64,000 bases of DNA, taken from the NCBI GenBank assembly GCA_013397935.1, contig VZRN01001317.1, positions 2,517,461-2,581,460 of the forward strand. Reading direction: 5' to 3'. Position numbers and translations under genes: made by a program. The notes under the pieces were generated by a model, which saw nothing but the letters and a program-made list of their open reading frames with translations, had not been told where the DNA came from and ran no database searches. How positions within the stretch are numbered: the first letter of the stretch is position 1; each line of letters opens with the position of its first letter. Of the stretch, positions 49,675-63,284 are shown piece by piece. This stretch comes from Dasyornis broadbenti (taxonomy: Eukaryota; Chordata; Aves; Passeriformes; Dasyornithidae).

Positions 49675-49958
49675 TCATTCCTCAGTGATGCTGTGTCTTG
49701 GTTCTGCAAGTTTTTTATCGTCCAATGTTTTAGAAATTGGAATAAGAGTTTTGTCGTCAATTGTACCACAAGAAATAATTTCCTCCCTATTCTGAAAAGA
49801 CAATTTGGTTCTAAGTATTATGTAAACCACTCCCCATGTTTTAGCCTGAAGAAAAATGTCATCTCTTTTCTTTTTAGAAGTATTGCTTTGGCAAGTGCCC
49901 TGCTCCTGCAGTGCATGGATTGACTCTTCGTTATTACCTGGCTTTCTTATTTTTCTCA
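49675..49958 (-). CDS. Candidate terminal coding exon with a charged tail-like peptide (hypothetical)
   Basis: On the minus strand a long T-rich tract ends in TTTACAG, one of the best acceptor-like sites of the window, with the exon starting at 49958. The frame then stays open 94 codons to a TGA at 49677-49675, with AATAAA about 120 nt beyond. The peptide is strongly charged and hydrophilic, beginning RKIRKPGNNEESIHALQEQG and ending in an Asp/Lys/Glu-rich tail. The pyrimidine tract also translates as a hydrophobic stretch, so the unspliced reading looks like a membrane helix with a cytoplasmic tail; that is probably a trivial consequence of T-richness. The frame contains further donor-like (CAG|GTAATA) and acceptor-like (GTCTTTTCAG) sites. 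No family recognised. Confidence 0.28.
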
Positions 49959-49959
49959 C

Positions 49960-52900
49960 TGTAAACAAAAGAAACATACAAAACAAAGAAAAACACCTGA
50001 TGGCTTAATTTCACTACTTTCCAGTTCTGTGAGAGAGTAAACCTTTGCAAATATAGACAAATAGGTATAAAATAGAGTTAGAACACCAGAAAACAATGAG
50101 ATGAATGAATAAATAGGTTAACAGGTATTTTAATTTACTGGAATTTAATAGAGTCTATTTGAATAAGCAAATATATCTGCCTGAAGGCTTGTGGGATTAG
50201 GACATGCATCTTTAATTGGATAGATTTTCAGTAGTTTTAAATATTTGCCCAGATATTTTCACTCAGTTCAATTTTCCAGATTTCCATAAATGAGACCTGT
50301 GGTCAGTAACTTGCACTGTTTCATCATAAATATATTTTAGATCTAATTTCAAATCTCCCTCCCAACTACTGGGAGATTTTTCTATCATTAAGAACAGACT
50401 CCTGAACTTTTTATATCTTTATTAAAGGCAGATGAATAACTATATAAGAAGGTACCATTCACTATAAAAATCTAATATCTTTGATCTGTTTCTCATTTCA
50501 GACTGGACTGGAAGCATAACCCAGTCAATTCCGTTTCGGTGATAACTCAACTCAGCATATCTCTATGAATAACTGCAAAGGAACATTTACATAACTCAAA
50601 AGCTTTTCCTGTAAGCAGGCATCTTTTCTGAAATGTATTCATGATTTCTTCAATTTGTTCTACATTTTTTTGTATGAATCAAATAAAGAATTATTTCTAA
50701 GTGGATACCAGTTAATATTTAAAACATACATATTCCCCTTTTCTCTGATTTGCCAGGTAAGCAACGTGCTGGTATCAGCCTCATTGCTGGCAAATTATAC
50801 AGCTGTGCTTTGCCATACTCGAAGCTTGTAATTCAGAAACTAATTTTTCACAAACGTTAATGCCACCACAGATCTATTGTTCAGCTCTTGCTATGAAATG
50901 AAAAGGAATGAATCTTGTCAGAAGAAAGTACCACGTGGAAAATATTCTCAGAAACACATTAGTGATACTTACTTGGAATCAGTTTGATATAATGAACTCA
51001 TTATACATCCATATCTGAAACCTCAGACAGATCAATAAAGTGAACATAGGCTTTATGCTCTTGTTATGAAAAAACCATTACCATTTAGGGGCAACAACAT
51101 GCTCTGCAAGTTAGAAAAGTGGAATACATTCACCAAACTGACAGGAAGGACAGAAAAATTATCACCACTTGTTTTCTTATCTTTTCTTGTCCCATGATGC
51201 ACTACAAGAATTATTTTGAGTGAATGAGCTTCAAAGGCCTTCCTCTGGTTTAAGAATGGGTAGACATTACTGAAAAATCCAGGTAATATTTGGATAAAAA
51301 GAAACATAACACACTTTCAGCTTTTTGGTGTAGCTGAAATTCTGAAGGGTAACTTGAAGTTTTTGGTCTTTGGCTCTTCCCTGGTGCCAGTGTGTTCTCA
51401 GGGACTAGATAAAGAAACAAAAATCTTCTGTCTGTATAAATACAGAAGTAACTGTGGTTTAACATCATCCATCAATTATCTTTTCTCCCTATGAAAATTA
51501 ACTGTAAGAAGCCTGTGAAATCTCACAGCTGCAATCTCACTGTACGCTTGAAAATACGTGATACAAAATTACATCTTTTTCCTAGTATGTCACTGTATCT
51601 TTTTCTTCCATCAGTTTCTGGACTGCAAAAGAAACTTCCCCTTTTTTTTACTGAAAGCACATTATTCTGTCATTTCTAAAGTTTCACTGGATTGTGCATA
51701 TCACACACAGGATACATTTGATTTATATTTTCCTAGCCATGCAATGCTTTCAGAGTGCTTTAACACACATTCATACTCTGGGGCTAAATACTGAACTGGG
51801 AACCAGTGAATCCCAACATTTACAGACACCATTCAAACTTCAAATACAAATTCACTGACTACTCAGAACAATCTCTGACAACTTGTCACACAAAACCAAG
51901 AGCAAACAAAACCAAAATCAAGCTCTACCTCTATTATTTTTTATATCTTCACCGTTGCCTGTTTATATAATAGGCTTGAATTTTTGGTTGAAAACAGATT
52001 TCAGTATTATTTAGTTTGACTTTCAGATGTCAGAACTTCAGCATTTTGAGGATTAACACCTCTTTGTTTTCCTGGTTCATTTATAAAGAGCATGAGGTGT
52101 TTCCTTCTCGCCTGTAGAGCTGAGAGCTAATTCATACATGCAAGCGTTTTTAAACTATCAAGTGCTGCAGTGCTTGAGTAATAAGCAAATTATTGCATCA
52201 AAGCTATTATCAATTTGTCTTGCAGCAGTCATTCAGAGGCTGCCATTTAAGCTTTTTTTTCTTTTAAACAGTTTTCATCCTTCTACAAATGTCAGAACTA
52301 AATGATCAATAAATAAAAAGGGGTTTCCATCCTGAGATTGTGCTTCTTTCTGTTAATTTGACCCTGACTGCGGCGGTGACGTGTGTAGTGTTGAGAAACA
52401 ATTAGTGACAGTAACAGCAGCCTGGCACCAGCGAGAATGGCTTTGATCATTTTCTCTTTGTCTATACAGTGTCTGGCAGGAAATATAAATGGCAATTACA
52501 TTGGGAAGGCTGAGAGAACTGACCTATTAATTTAGCTTTCAGACTATTTTAAAGCATGCCTTTCTCTCAAAAACTATTTTCTGTAGCCTCTGTTCAGCAA
52601 AATCTCAGCTGAGCTTCCCAAAGTAGAAACACCATTCTGTTTTCTTTGCTTCTGATGTTGGTGTTGTTTCACGGCAGCGGGACACAGATTAAAAAGGCAT
52701 ATTAATGCTCTACAGCAGTTTGGTGCATTTTTCATACACTGCTTTAGAGTGTTATGAAGGGAGAATGCCTCATGACTGCTGAGATTTACTGTGTTGCCAA
52801 AAAAGCAAAGAACTCAACACCTTTCGACTCAGCTATTTGTACAAAGCTCTCGTGACAAGTACTTTCAGTGCTGGTTGTGCTTGGTCTGCATCGACCAATT

Positions 52901-55900
52901 TTTAAAGAGGGCCCCTCCTCAACCTCTTTTCAGGGGACTTCGTAGCATTCAGTAAAAGACAAATAGAAAAAAAGACCCATATTCTGAGCATAAGCTTTAA
53001 GGACTCCCTAACCTTCAAATTACTGAACATATTAAATAGTAAAAAGTCACAAAAACCACCAAATGTTTCAGCTGCTTCCACCCTTCAGATTATTCTTGAC
53101 AGGGAAGAAGTCCCAAGCACAGAGGAGGTATTGAAAGCATTAATATGACATTAATTACCAAATTATATTTATCCAAGCTGTAAGCCCAAATGAAAAGTAT
53201 CTGCCATATCTTCTACTTCCTTGTGCACTACCTGAATCACAGGCTGCTGTCTAAACCTTGGCACCACAGAAGTTTGGCAGAAAGACAAATGGTGCCAGGT
53301 TGTAACAAGACACTCCATAGCAGGGATTGCAATCCTCTGACTGGAAGTTTCAGTTTTCAGCTCCTCTAGAGAGTTAGGGAGCCCTTTGGGCCGGTGAGTA
53401 GAGTCTGCAGCGCTTGATTCCGCAGACATGAATATCTGTAACTCAGATCCTGCTCAAAGGGAGGCAGGAATGTGTTAGGAGAATGTATTAAGACTGTGAA
53501 GGATACAGACATTACAGTAGCAAAATAAGTAAAAATATCTTCAACTGCAGAAGGCTGTTGGCCTTCTCATTGGCCAAGAATATTTTCGTTTACTCTTTAT
53601 GCTACAATACTTCTTTAATGATACTGCAGTGGAGAAAATTACTATGGGGAGTTGATTATACCGTATGGTGTTTTGTTTCTAAATGAAGATGTTTGGATTG
53701 CCAGCTCAAAGCGCTGCAGTGCTGCTGAAATTCAACAGACAGCTACAGAGGAGCATATGGAGAGGTCTTTTTACAAACTGAAAAAAAAAAGTTGATTATT
53801 TATACTGCCTTGGAGAACAACTGATAGGTCAGAACCCTAATCAGAGAGGTGCTGCAGAAATACCATGTCTTCCAAAATGACACCAGCTCCAGAGAGCACT
53901 TTCCAGTACTGATTATCAAAAGAATGGAAAGCAACTATGATCATGAATTAGGTATCAGTCCTCAGGTGTCAATGCTAATAATGAAGACACCATGCTGAAT
54001 TACAAATACCATACTGTACTGGGTAGTTTTGAATCAAGTCCTCATTGCCAGATCATCTAAGCCCTTCTTAGCTGTGTATCTGACAATATAATTAACTGCC
54101 ACAAAAAAACCCAAAAAACAACCATTAAAACCAGTGCAACATATCATTAATTTCCTTTAATTTGTGTTATGAATTATGTTTGAAAACCAGAAAATAACTG
54201 CAGACCCAAACAATAAATATTCCCATTGTCACTTTGGTCCCCAAAAACACCATTTAAAATTAGAGCACTTGGATTTATATGAAAGTTCTTCAGGAGGATA
54301 CAAGATGTACTCATTTGTACGTTTGATTTTTGAAAACACTAAAAAGAACTACATAGCAAACCAATTTCTTCAGTATTACATGCAGATAACTTAGTTGAAA
54401 TAGCAGTCCACTGCTTTCCAGTTAATTTCTATGTTTGTAGTGTTGTGTTTTACTAGTGTATACAGGGTCCTTGTAGAACTAGACCAGAAGTCCTCCCTAA
54501 AACAAGTTATCGTTGGTTTGGCAAATGCAGCTTTGAGTTACGTAACTAAAACTCTTAATAATGCCCAAACATATAGAGGTTTTCTATTTAATTCAAATAT
54601 GATGCCATCATTATCTTGGTTTATTTGTGGCCCAATATGAGATAAGGTTACAAAAGAGAAGACAGAGCAAGTCTGTGGGAAATGTAATCATTCTACAAGA
54701 TAATTGGATTTGGATGCCCTCTTTCTAAACATTTTTAATATCCTATTTGAATGGGATCTGCCTGGCTGCACTAAGCACAGAAACAGAAAGGAGCCAAAGT
54801 CCAATTGACTCTGCAGGATCAAGACTTTGCTGTAAAGAGAGAAATGTCACCCTTGCAAGGGAACAAATCAGACTTATCCTGGACTCTCTGAGACAATTAG
54901 ATTGATCAATTCTTACATTTATTTAAACTTTGTAAGTACCACACAACCATTTCTACTTTATTGACTACAAAACTTTAGATTTATGGTACAGTTTGATTTC
55001 TTGAATTTTGACATTTATACAAGTTTTACCAAAACAGTCATTTGACGAGGAACTGCAGAAACATCTTCCAATCAGTTTGTAAATACCCGAATTATTAAGC
55101 AATAGAATAGTTTGTCTTTCCCTGCATTTTGCACCGGCTTGTCCTTAACTCTCACTAAGGGCATTTATCCTCATTTCAAATCCTTGCATGGCATAAGTGT
55201 GAAAGATCCGGGTTACTGATTCTGACAAGACTAGCAAGAGACTACAGGCTGGTCTTTAACCTGATGAGATAGCCAGAATTTCAGAAGGCTGAAAAACAAA
55301 TATACATGCCATGAACGCCAGGCACTCTAGGCACGAGCTGAGTAGATTTTGGTAGAATGATGTTTTAGGTTTGGTGGTACAAGAGACGTGGGCACCTATT
55401 TTGGTGTTTGGAAAGCTCATTAGATGAAAAGCCGAAAGGCAAACGTGATGGGATTTAAGAAGCTAAGTCCGTTGAGAGAGTTAATAACCTTTCATGTCCA
55501 GAGCTCCTAAAGGAAAGCCTTTGCACCTAAAAGGGTGTTTCAATTTAGAGAAGCATGAAAATGCAGGTTTAAACCTGAATGACTCACATGCACATTCCCA
55601 TGTAGTTACAATCACCAAGGACAGCTTACAGAGCGCACCAAGCGCTGATGTGAAATCCCACTCTGCTCTGTACTTTTGTCACTACACTACTATCAGTACG
55701 TGATTCAGTGATTTTAAACATTTGTATCATGATTTGTAGCTCAGACTTATGAGTCACTTCTGAAAAACAGGGCTTCAACCTACAAAGATCTTTTCATGTG
55801 GTTTACTTTAAGAAGTTTGTTATTGCAACAGCCAAGTCTCTGGTAGCACATTTCGAGCAAACAATCTGCTTTCATGGTAACTATTCCCAGTTCTGTTCCT

Positions 55901-58665
55901 TAGCTGCAGAATGAGCTGGAGTATGATTGTGCTTGGGATTCTTTAGCCATAATGTTGGACTGCAATATTATTTCTTATGCCCCAGAAGTACTCTAAGACC
56001 TACGAAAACTTTGCAAGTGTACACAAATAGGTACCAGCATGTCTTTAATGTCTCTTTTAGTCCTTGGTCACTACAGAAACTATTCTCACACACTAGTACC
56101 AGTAGTAGTGGTGACAGATTACATGAGGAAGCTTTTCTCTACTGATTTAGCTGATGATCTACCACTAAAACCATGATAAACCACTAAAAATGACAGAAGT
56201 GAAATATTTTTAATCCAGGTGCCGATGGGAGTGGGTGGAAAAGAGAGTAGAGTTGGGATGGGAGCAATATAAAATCATGTCGATTAAAGGAATATTTTAC
56301 TGGTTGTTCACCAGAGAAACAGGGTTGAAATCTCTCACCATGTGTTGCAGAGTATATCAATGTGATCTTAGATATTGAAGCTCCTTCAGTCCTTCAGATG
56401 AATTCATGTTTCTAATTTCATGGAGGGAATGAAAACTGATCAGTGAAGATGAATTATGTACACTGCAACTACACCGTAATTCAACATCTGTTATTATTTG
56501 TTATTTCCGGATCCCTATACTGTGGCATTTCTAGGGAAAGAGTTCCCTGTTACTTTAGAGAGTCTTTGAACAGATGCAGAGTAACATGAAATAATAAATA
56601 CTAAATATATTAGAACATCCAACCAAATATTCCTTGTAATTGAGATTCCTGGTAAGAAATGTATAATGTTTAACTCCAGTTTAGCACATTTCATTAGGAG
56701 GTATATAAACTTGTCACAGCAAATGGCAAAACTCTTGCTCTCACTTCAGCAGATTGAGGCATTGAGCAGTGACATACACTGAGCTGAAAATGTGAGCCCA
56801 GCTGGGTCCTCTGTCAGCAAAGCCCCCAGTAAGGCTTCAAAGGCAAGACCAAGCAGCAGAATGGAGTAATATCCACTCAACATGAGATCTGGGGGTTTAT
56901 AGAGTACTAAAAATCAAGAGAATTAAGACAACAGTGAGAAAAAGCAGTACAAGGAGAAAGAGAGGTATTTAGTGGTGTAAAGCAGATTAAAGAGTGAATG
57001 TTAACGATTAATCTTGCATATGATAAGGCTTAGGAAGCAATCCACTCACCACACAACCTAACTGTGCCACTAATCCATGCTGGTGGTGATAATACCCAAA
57101 ATCCAAGCCATCTATTGTTTGTTAGCCTCGCTGCTGAGTAAGAGAGTCCCTGCCATAGACGGATTGCTGTCAAAAGCAATGAAACAAAGACTCCCCATAA
57201 TGTCCGATATAAATGAGGTGAGAGGAGTAGTGTCAACATGACAACGTGACAGCCTCAGTGCATGCACCAAGAATTCTGCATTCATTCTAAGAGAAGTTAT
57301 AGTCTCTCCCTGCAGATTTGGGTTCTATTTCTATTTTTTTTTTTTTCTTGGTCTAGTGAGGAAAACATAAAACAAGATTTTACACTAGGGATGGTTTTAT
57401 ACAAACATTAACTTAGCTGGCACACTGTGGGAAAGCCATACAGGAAACTTGCTGGTTTTAGCATAGTTTTGGGTCAGTAAGCTTCTTTGATTAGAAAATG
57501 GGAAATGCTCCAGAAGTACAACAGAAAAATCTGCCACTGTCATCATTTATCCACAGCTCAGGCTTGCAATTATATTTTGGCATGTGAGCTCAATTCTAAT
57601 TGATGGCAATAGGGGTGCCCCAGGAAAACAGAGGTAACGGTATTCTCTCAGGTAATTGTAGCTTTCCCCAGCAAATTTTAGAAGTACTTATAACAACCAG
57701 CTAAATTATGCCAATGTCCTTCACTTCAAGAAGAGATGCTTGTCCATTTTGACTACTGGAGCCGCCCATTTTAGGGATGTTTTACCTCATGCACCTCTGT
57801 GACGTTTGTTCCTTACGCTGATATTTACCCGGGATCTTCCATAAGTGCAAATTCCCTTTCCACATTAACATTATGATTCAACATAACTGGCTGTGTCCAA
57901 GGAAGCACGCCAAGACACATAAATCCAAAACATTTTGGAAAGTACATGGACAGACAAGGAAATATAAAAATTCCAGCTGCTCAGTGAGAATGTATTTTGA
58001 CAGATATTGCAAGTCCTTCAGAAAGGGACTGGTGGTAACTACCACTTTCCTGTCTCGTGTCACCTCAGTGGAGACATCTGAAGCCTCACAAAGAGATAAA
58101 TGGAGCATTAACAAATGTCTCCATTGAGCAGACGTTATTTGACATTACTGTAAATTTACTTCCTAAAGAAGAGCTTTAAAAAAATGCATAGAGGCACTGT
58201 TCATCCCAAGAACTGCAGTTTAGAGAAGACTATAAAGGGAAAAATCTCACTCTCCTTATGCCCGGGCACCCAAGTACCGTGGTCACTTTAAAGGAAAAGT
58301 ACTCATTCCAAGAGAAATGTAGTATTACTTCAAGAGTAGTCCATAAAGGGTTCTGTGTATGACACATTTTTGTGCAAGTAGCCCCACAGTTTGGCTGAGC
58401 ATTGCAAACAACTTGCTCCGTCACTCAATTTTTGTGTTAAAATACATTTTTTCATTCATACAGCTATCTATACTTTTATATTATACAGCTCTCTCTATCT
58501 AATCTATCTCTTTAAAACACTGTGTGTTCTGTCCTGCCTGAGGATTTGACTTTGGGGTAGTTCTGCATCCTGGAGGTAAATTTCTGGCCTCGCTGAGCAC
58601 AGTGCTCCTAAACTCAGAGGCTTGCAAAATACCTAAGCCCTAGCCCAAAATAAAGTCGCTGAATA
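49960..58665. other. AT-rich non-coding sequence
   Basis: Frames up to 86 codons (for example 53169-53429 minus and 57873-58127 plus) have mixed composition but no known family or clear splice pair. T13 at 57334-57346; A/C-rich stretch near 54100-54130. The stretch 52180-52260 reads like possible regulatory DNA. Confidence 0.55.
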
Positions 58666-58670
58666 CATAA

Positions 58671-58760
58671 CAGAAGGGAAGGGAAAGGAGGGAAGAAGGG
58701 AAGCAGAGAGAGAGGGGCAGGAATAGAAAGGCAGCAAGAAAGGAAGAGAAGTGCTACAGG
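58671..58760 (+). repeat. Polypurine tract (A/G-rich)
   Basis: About 90 bp almost free of pyrimidines on the plus strand, built from GGGAAGG, AGAGAGAG and GGAAG blocks. Such tracts can form triplex (H-DNA) structures. Confidence 0.9.
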
Positions 58761-58764
58761 TGAA

Positions 58765-61700
58765 AAAAAGAAAATGGAAAGTAACTCATATTCTGTCTAC
58801 AGTTTAGACCTAAATGTCTGTACCCATAGAAGGGATGTGGCTCAAAATGCACCCTGAAATCAGAAAGTAGCAAAGTTTGTTCAAAGTTACTGCCAGAGTG
58901 TTTGCAGGGAGAAGAGGAAAAGGCAGCTTTGGAGCAGTAACCGAGAAATTACCTGCCTTTAAGGACAGGAGGGCACAGTAAGGGAAATAAAGGGCTCAGA
59001 TCATCTCATGTGCAAGGAGGAGGGATCAGTGCTCGGGACTCTCAGGAGCCTGAGGCTGGAGGCTGCACCTTAAGTCGCTTTGGTGAGGCCATGGAAAGTT
59101 GCTGCTCTTCCTAAATGAAGCAGAATAAGAGAAAGTGACCAATTACTTTAAGCAGCGAGAGAGAAGTGTAGCTTTTTAAATCAAATTGGAAAGAATGAGG
59201 CCTTTGGAATGTTGTTATTTTTACCGCGTCACAGCAATTTCCCAACCTCACGGCTCGGGAACAGTGGTTTGAATACTGCTGGGTATTCAGGCTCAATACA
59301 CTTGAAATTAATATACTTTATTTCTGCATCGTGGTGAAACAAACACGTTCCTACAACATCTTTCAACAGGGCAACATTTCTTGACTGAAAACTATTCCAT
59401 TATAAATTTAAGCCTCCTTAAACATTTTTCTGTGCAACCATTCCTCTTTCAGTGTAAGAACAGTTGTTCTGAATAAGGCCGATGAGGCTCCTGTTGAATT
59501 TAATAAATGTTTTCCTAGACTACAACGAGTTCTCTTTTTGATATTTGCATAATCCTTGCTTTGCTGCCCACACATTTGCTAAATAGAGGCAAGCCATAGT
59601 CCTTCCCAGGCATATTTTAGAAACACAGATCTATGTTAAAAACCAGCTAAAATACTAGCTGGAGACTGGCAAATTTTATTATGTATTACAATAAAGGAAT
59701 GCAAAAAATAGTATTTGGTGGTGTAAATCTTCAAGTTCACCTTGAACCCTGGCATTCAATATCAAGAGAAAAACAGAAGTCTAAGACACTGATCTTACAA
59801 ATTATTCCATATAGAAGAGTTCAAATGTTTCAATAAAGCTCTGTGGGACTGCCCATGTATGTTAGGTTACAGCAGGATTTGACTTATTATTCCTGAATAA
59901 ATAAGACGTAGATTTCCTTTTCTCTCTTTTTCCTTATTTTTCTGGGGGAAAAAAAAAATAAAAAAAAAAATCCAAGCTCTTTAATTGCTTATCTTAAAGC
60001 AAAACCAACCAAACCAATCTTTCCTAGCTTACTTCCACTCTTCTACTGCCTTTTTCTCTGATAGTTTATATGTGACAAAGAGAAGAACATACCCTTCACA
60101 CCAAACAATGTTACTTAACAAACATCTCAGCAAAAATGTGTTGCTTTTTCCTCTTACTTCCACATATCATAATTTAATTTTTTATGCATACAAGAAACCC
60201 TTTACACTAACAACAAACCAAGTTACATCAACTGCTGATGAGGCCTGACCAAGTCACAGAAGTCAGATACCAAAATAGTTGTTTTTCCAGTGCCACTGCT
60301 GAGGTAAAAGATGCTGACGTTTAATATCATCTGACTTTCAAAACCACACTCTTAGCAGCATAATTAATGTCAGATGGTGCTGCCAGACTACTAGCAACAT
60401 GTAAAAAAATTAAAATAAATTCTTTCTGGGGTACTTTTGAATAAGATAAATGAGAACTCCTTTTCCAGTATTAATTGCTAATTGGAATCATAGTTTATAC
60501 AGAAAGTCTGTACAATCTATAAAAGCATAAGAGATTCTCCCTGTGCTGCCCTCCCCTGTAATTGATGAGACATCTGTAATATCAGAGAAATCTGAATATC
60601 TGGGATATCTGTTTTCCTTTACAATATCTGGCCAACACTTTCACTGCCTGCCATTTCTTAAAAATTCAAGGATCGCTTCACAGACAAGAGAAGTTCTTGG
60701 GAGGAAAAAGCCCCTTTCCTCATGAAGACATAAAAAAACTCAAAGGAGCCCCTCATGATCATGAAGCAAGAGGATGCTGCTTGTTCCTCTAAATGCAATA
60801 AACCATACCTGCACACATTTGTTATGCAGCTGTGTTCACAGTCTTTCCAAAGGGAAAAAGAGAACCTTAAGAGTGCAAAACAGCAGCCAGGTGCGCTTGC
60901 ATGAGCCTGCTGAAGCTCCTGTTACTGAATTTTGATTCCGTAAAAAATACAAAGCGAGTGCGGCAAATACCAACATCCTTACAGAAACTTTTGCAATAGT
61001 TATCTTTTTTTGCCTCATGGCCTTTAGTGGCATTTACAGAAAAATTATTAGATAACCCATTTCTTTAAAGTAAAATCAAATCGAAGAGGCGCATATTGCC
61101 AGTCTCCATAACATTGAAAAAAAGCTTGAAAATACTGTACGAACATAAGATGAAGGCTCAGTAAAGTTCTTAAGATCTCACAATACACTGACAAACCAAG
61201 ATGTCTTTCCCTTCTCTTTATGACTCAGAAGATTTTTTTTTTAACTCTTTAAAAATTTCTACTTACTGCAGTGCAGCTAACAAAAATGGTGTTAGCAATA
61301 TTAATGTCATTTAATAGGAAGTATTTTTCTAGAAGTGAACTACAATATTTTAAACCTTAGAGATGGAAGACATTGCAATAGCCCACTCAGATTCCTGATT
61401 TATTTTGTTTTTTTTTTTAATTCCATTCAGAAGGATACACTTATCTTTCAAAAAGATATCCTGAGAAGAAGGATGATCTATGTAGACAGGAGAAGACAAA
61501 AAAACTGGAATCTTGCTGAAGGAGACTGAATGGAGGCAAGATGTTTTGACCCAGGCCTCTACAGCTGAGTTCAGGCTTTTGGAATCTAAAAGGCAACTCG
61601 CAGGTGAAAGGGCCAAGTGTATTTTCTCTCCTCGTTGATCAAATACAGATTCTATCAAAATTATATAGCCATAAAGCAGGTTCTACACACATATGTACGT

Positions 61701-61910
61701 TCTGAATCAGCCTAGAATTTAATGAGCCAGTAATTAGAGGCCAAACTGAGTGATCTTTCATCTCCTGCTATTAGTACTGTTTGCTTCCTTTTAGCAATGT
61801 TGTTCATTATCTTCTTCTGAATATCAAGTGGGTTTTATTTTTATTTTTTAATTCTCTCAGATAAATTACATGTGTCTAATCCACTTAGATAATTCAGAGC
61901 TAAGATTTTT
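58765..61910. other. AT-rich non-coding sequence
   Basis: A GC-richer segment lies at about 58900-59100 with no repeat identified. A10-T-A11 at 59949-59970. Frames of 60-102 codons are unrecognised. Confidence 0.6.
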
Positions 61911-61918
61911 CCAGTGCT

Positions 61919-61934
61919 GACCTTTGCAAAGGTC
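61919..61934. promoter_or_regulatory. Perfect 16-bp palindrome resembling nuclear-receptor half-sites
   Basis: GACCTTTGCAAAGGTC is its own reverse complement. With its flanking bases it reads TGACCT-N6-AGGTCT, an everted repeat of the AGGTCA half-site with 6-nt spacing (ER6-like, one mismatch). It also contains two abutting CTTTG cores. Function is inferred from motif shape only. Confidence 0.4.
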
Positions 61935-61935
61935 T

Positions 61936-62590
61936 CTTTGCCATCTGTTTTTATATTTAATTAGCTTTTTTTTCCTTCTTGCAGCAGTCTCTCAAAGAAT
62001 GAAATAAATGGCTATAATTATCACTATCAGTTTGCCCTTATTTGATCTCCTGACCACAGAATCACATTCTGGTGATTACACAGTATTTCCACTGTGGACC
62101 AGACATTAGACATCATGGTTATGTCTATTAATATTGATTAAAAAATAGAAGATAGTTTTTCCCCTCTTCCCAAGTAAATTTTTCATCCATAGGAAAAAAA
62201 AAATTAATTTCTTCTCTTTTTCTTGTTTTTATGGTTTTTTTCCTCACATCTTTTTGTTAAGCAAAACAATTAGGAGTTATTTAGTTATTGTTGGTGACAC
62301 ACCATTTCTGATAGATAAATGTGATTTAAAGTAATATGAACACAGACTTAATATCAGAGATTAGATTGGGCGGCATTTCAATCTTCAGCAGTTGACAAAA
62401 TGGAAATCATTTCCTGGTAAGTGTGTCCCACTTCAAGGCAATTCTTTGCACAGCTCTCTAAGCATAATATATTAATTCTAAACAAAGGACTCTGGGCCTA
62501 AAGTGCATTCTTCTCACTGGTTAATTACTTTATTTCATGTCTATCAGGTAATGGGGTTTGGGGGTGTTTTTTTTCTGTTATGTTCATTTC
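61936..62590. other. AT-rich non-coding sequence
   Basis: Nothing beyond A/T runs and candidate factor sites. Confidence 0.65.
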
Positions 62591-62592
62591 AG

Positions 62593-62923
62593 GACAAATT
62601 TATCCATGCTTGGATTTCCAGGGCATCACTTCAGCATGAGATTGTTTGGGGCAGTGTATGAGTGGATAATGGTGTATAACCAGAGTAGAGCTGTCTGCCA
62701 TGGTAGAAATTATTCCCTTGTAATAGGAATAAAGCGAAGAGAATGGAGAAAGGACCAAGGGAAGGAGTTTACACACAGACACCCCTTGGGCAGCTGGAGT
62801 TTGGGCAGGATTCTGCTTCTCTTCCCTATTGGCCAAGCTACCAGTGAAAACTGCATCTCATTCCCTCCCGTGTTTTACAGAAGTGTCTGCATTAAGCCTG
62901 ATTATTTGCTCATTGTTCAATAA
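62593..62923 (+). CDS. Candidate terminal coding exon (hypothetical)
   Basis: A strong plus-strand acceptor (eight T's, then CTGTTATGTTCATTTCAG) precedes 62593. The frame stays open about 110 codons to a TAA at 62921-62923. The peptide is mixed, with a basic middle (VIGIKRREWRKDQGKEFTHR) and a Phe/Cys-containing C-terminus. A donor-like ATG|GTAGAAAT near 62702 and a second good acceptor (CGTGTTTTACAG) near 62880 offer other structures. No AATAAA is visible close downstream, and no family is recognised. Length alone is not significant. Confidence 0.2.
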
Positions 62924-62924
62924 T

Positions 62925-63284
62925 GGGATTAATTTAATCTTTTTAGCACATATCTCAAAATATTGTATTATTTTTAAAAAGTGTTTAATTTGCTTCCTAA
63001 ATTTTTCAGATGATTTTGCATAAAGAACTAATATTGCTCTAATTAACCAAACATATGAACTCCTACCTCCTGGAACAAGATTTCAAAACTTTATATCAAA
63101 TATTTCCATCCCATAAGTTGAAATTCTCCATATTTTAATTTCCAGTGGATGCCTTTGGTCTCCATGGAAACTGATCCAAGGAGGTTTGAAATGTTACACA
63201 TTATTTAATATATCTTATATTCATATAAATGTTGCCAGAAGATCTGTCATATCTGTTCAAGTGTAAAGTACCAAGAGAGTTAAG
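62925..63284. other. AT-rich non-coding sequence
   Basis: Nothing recognised. Confidence 0.65.
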
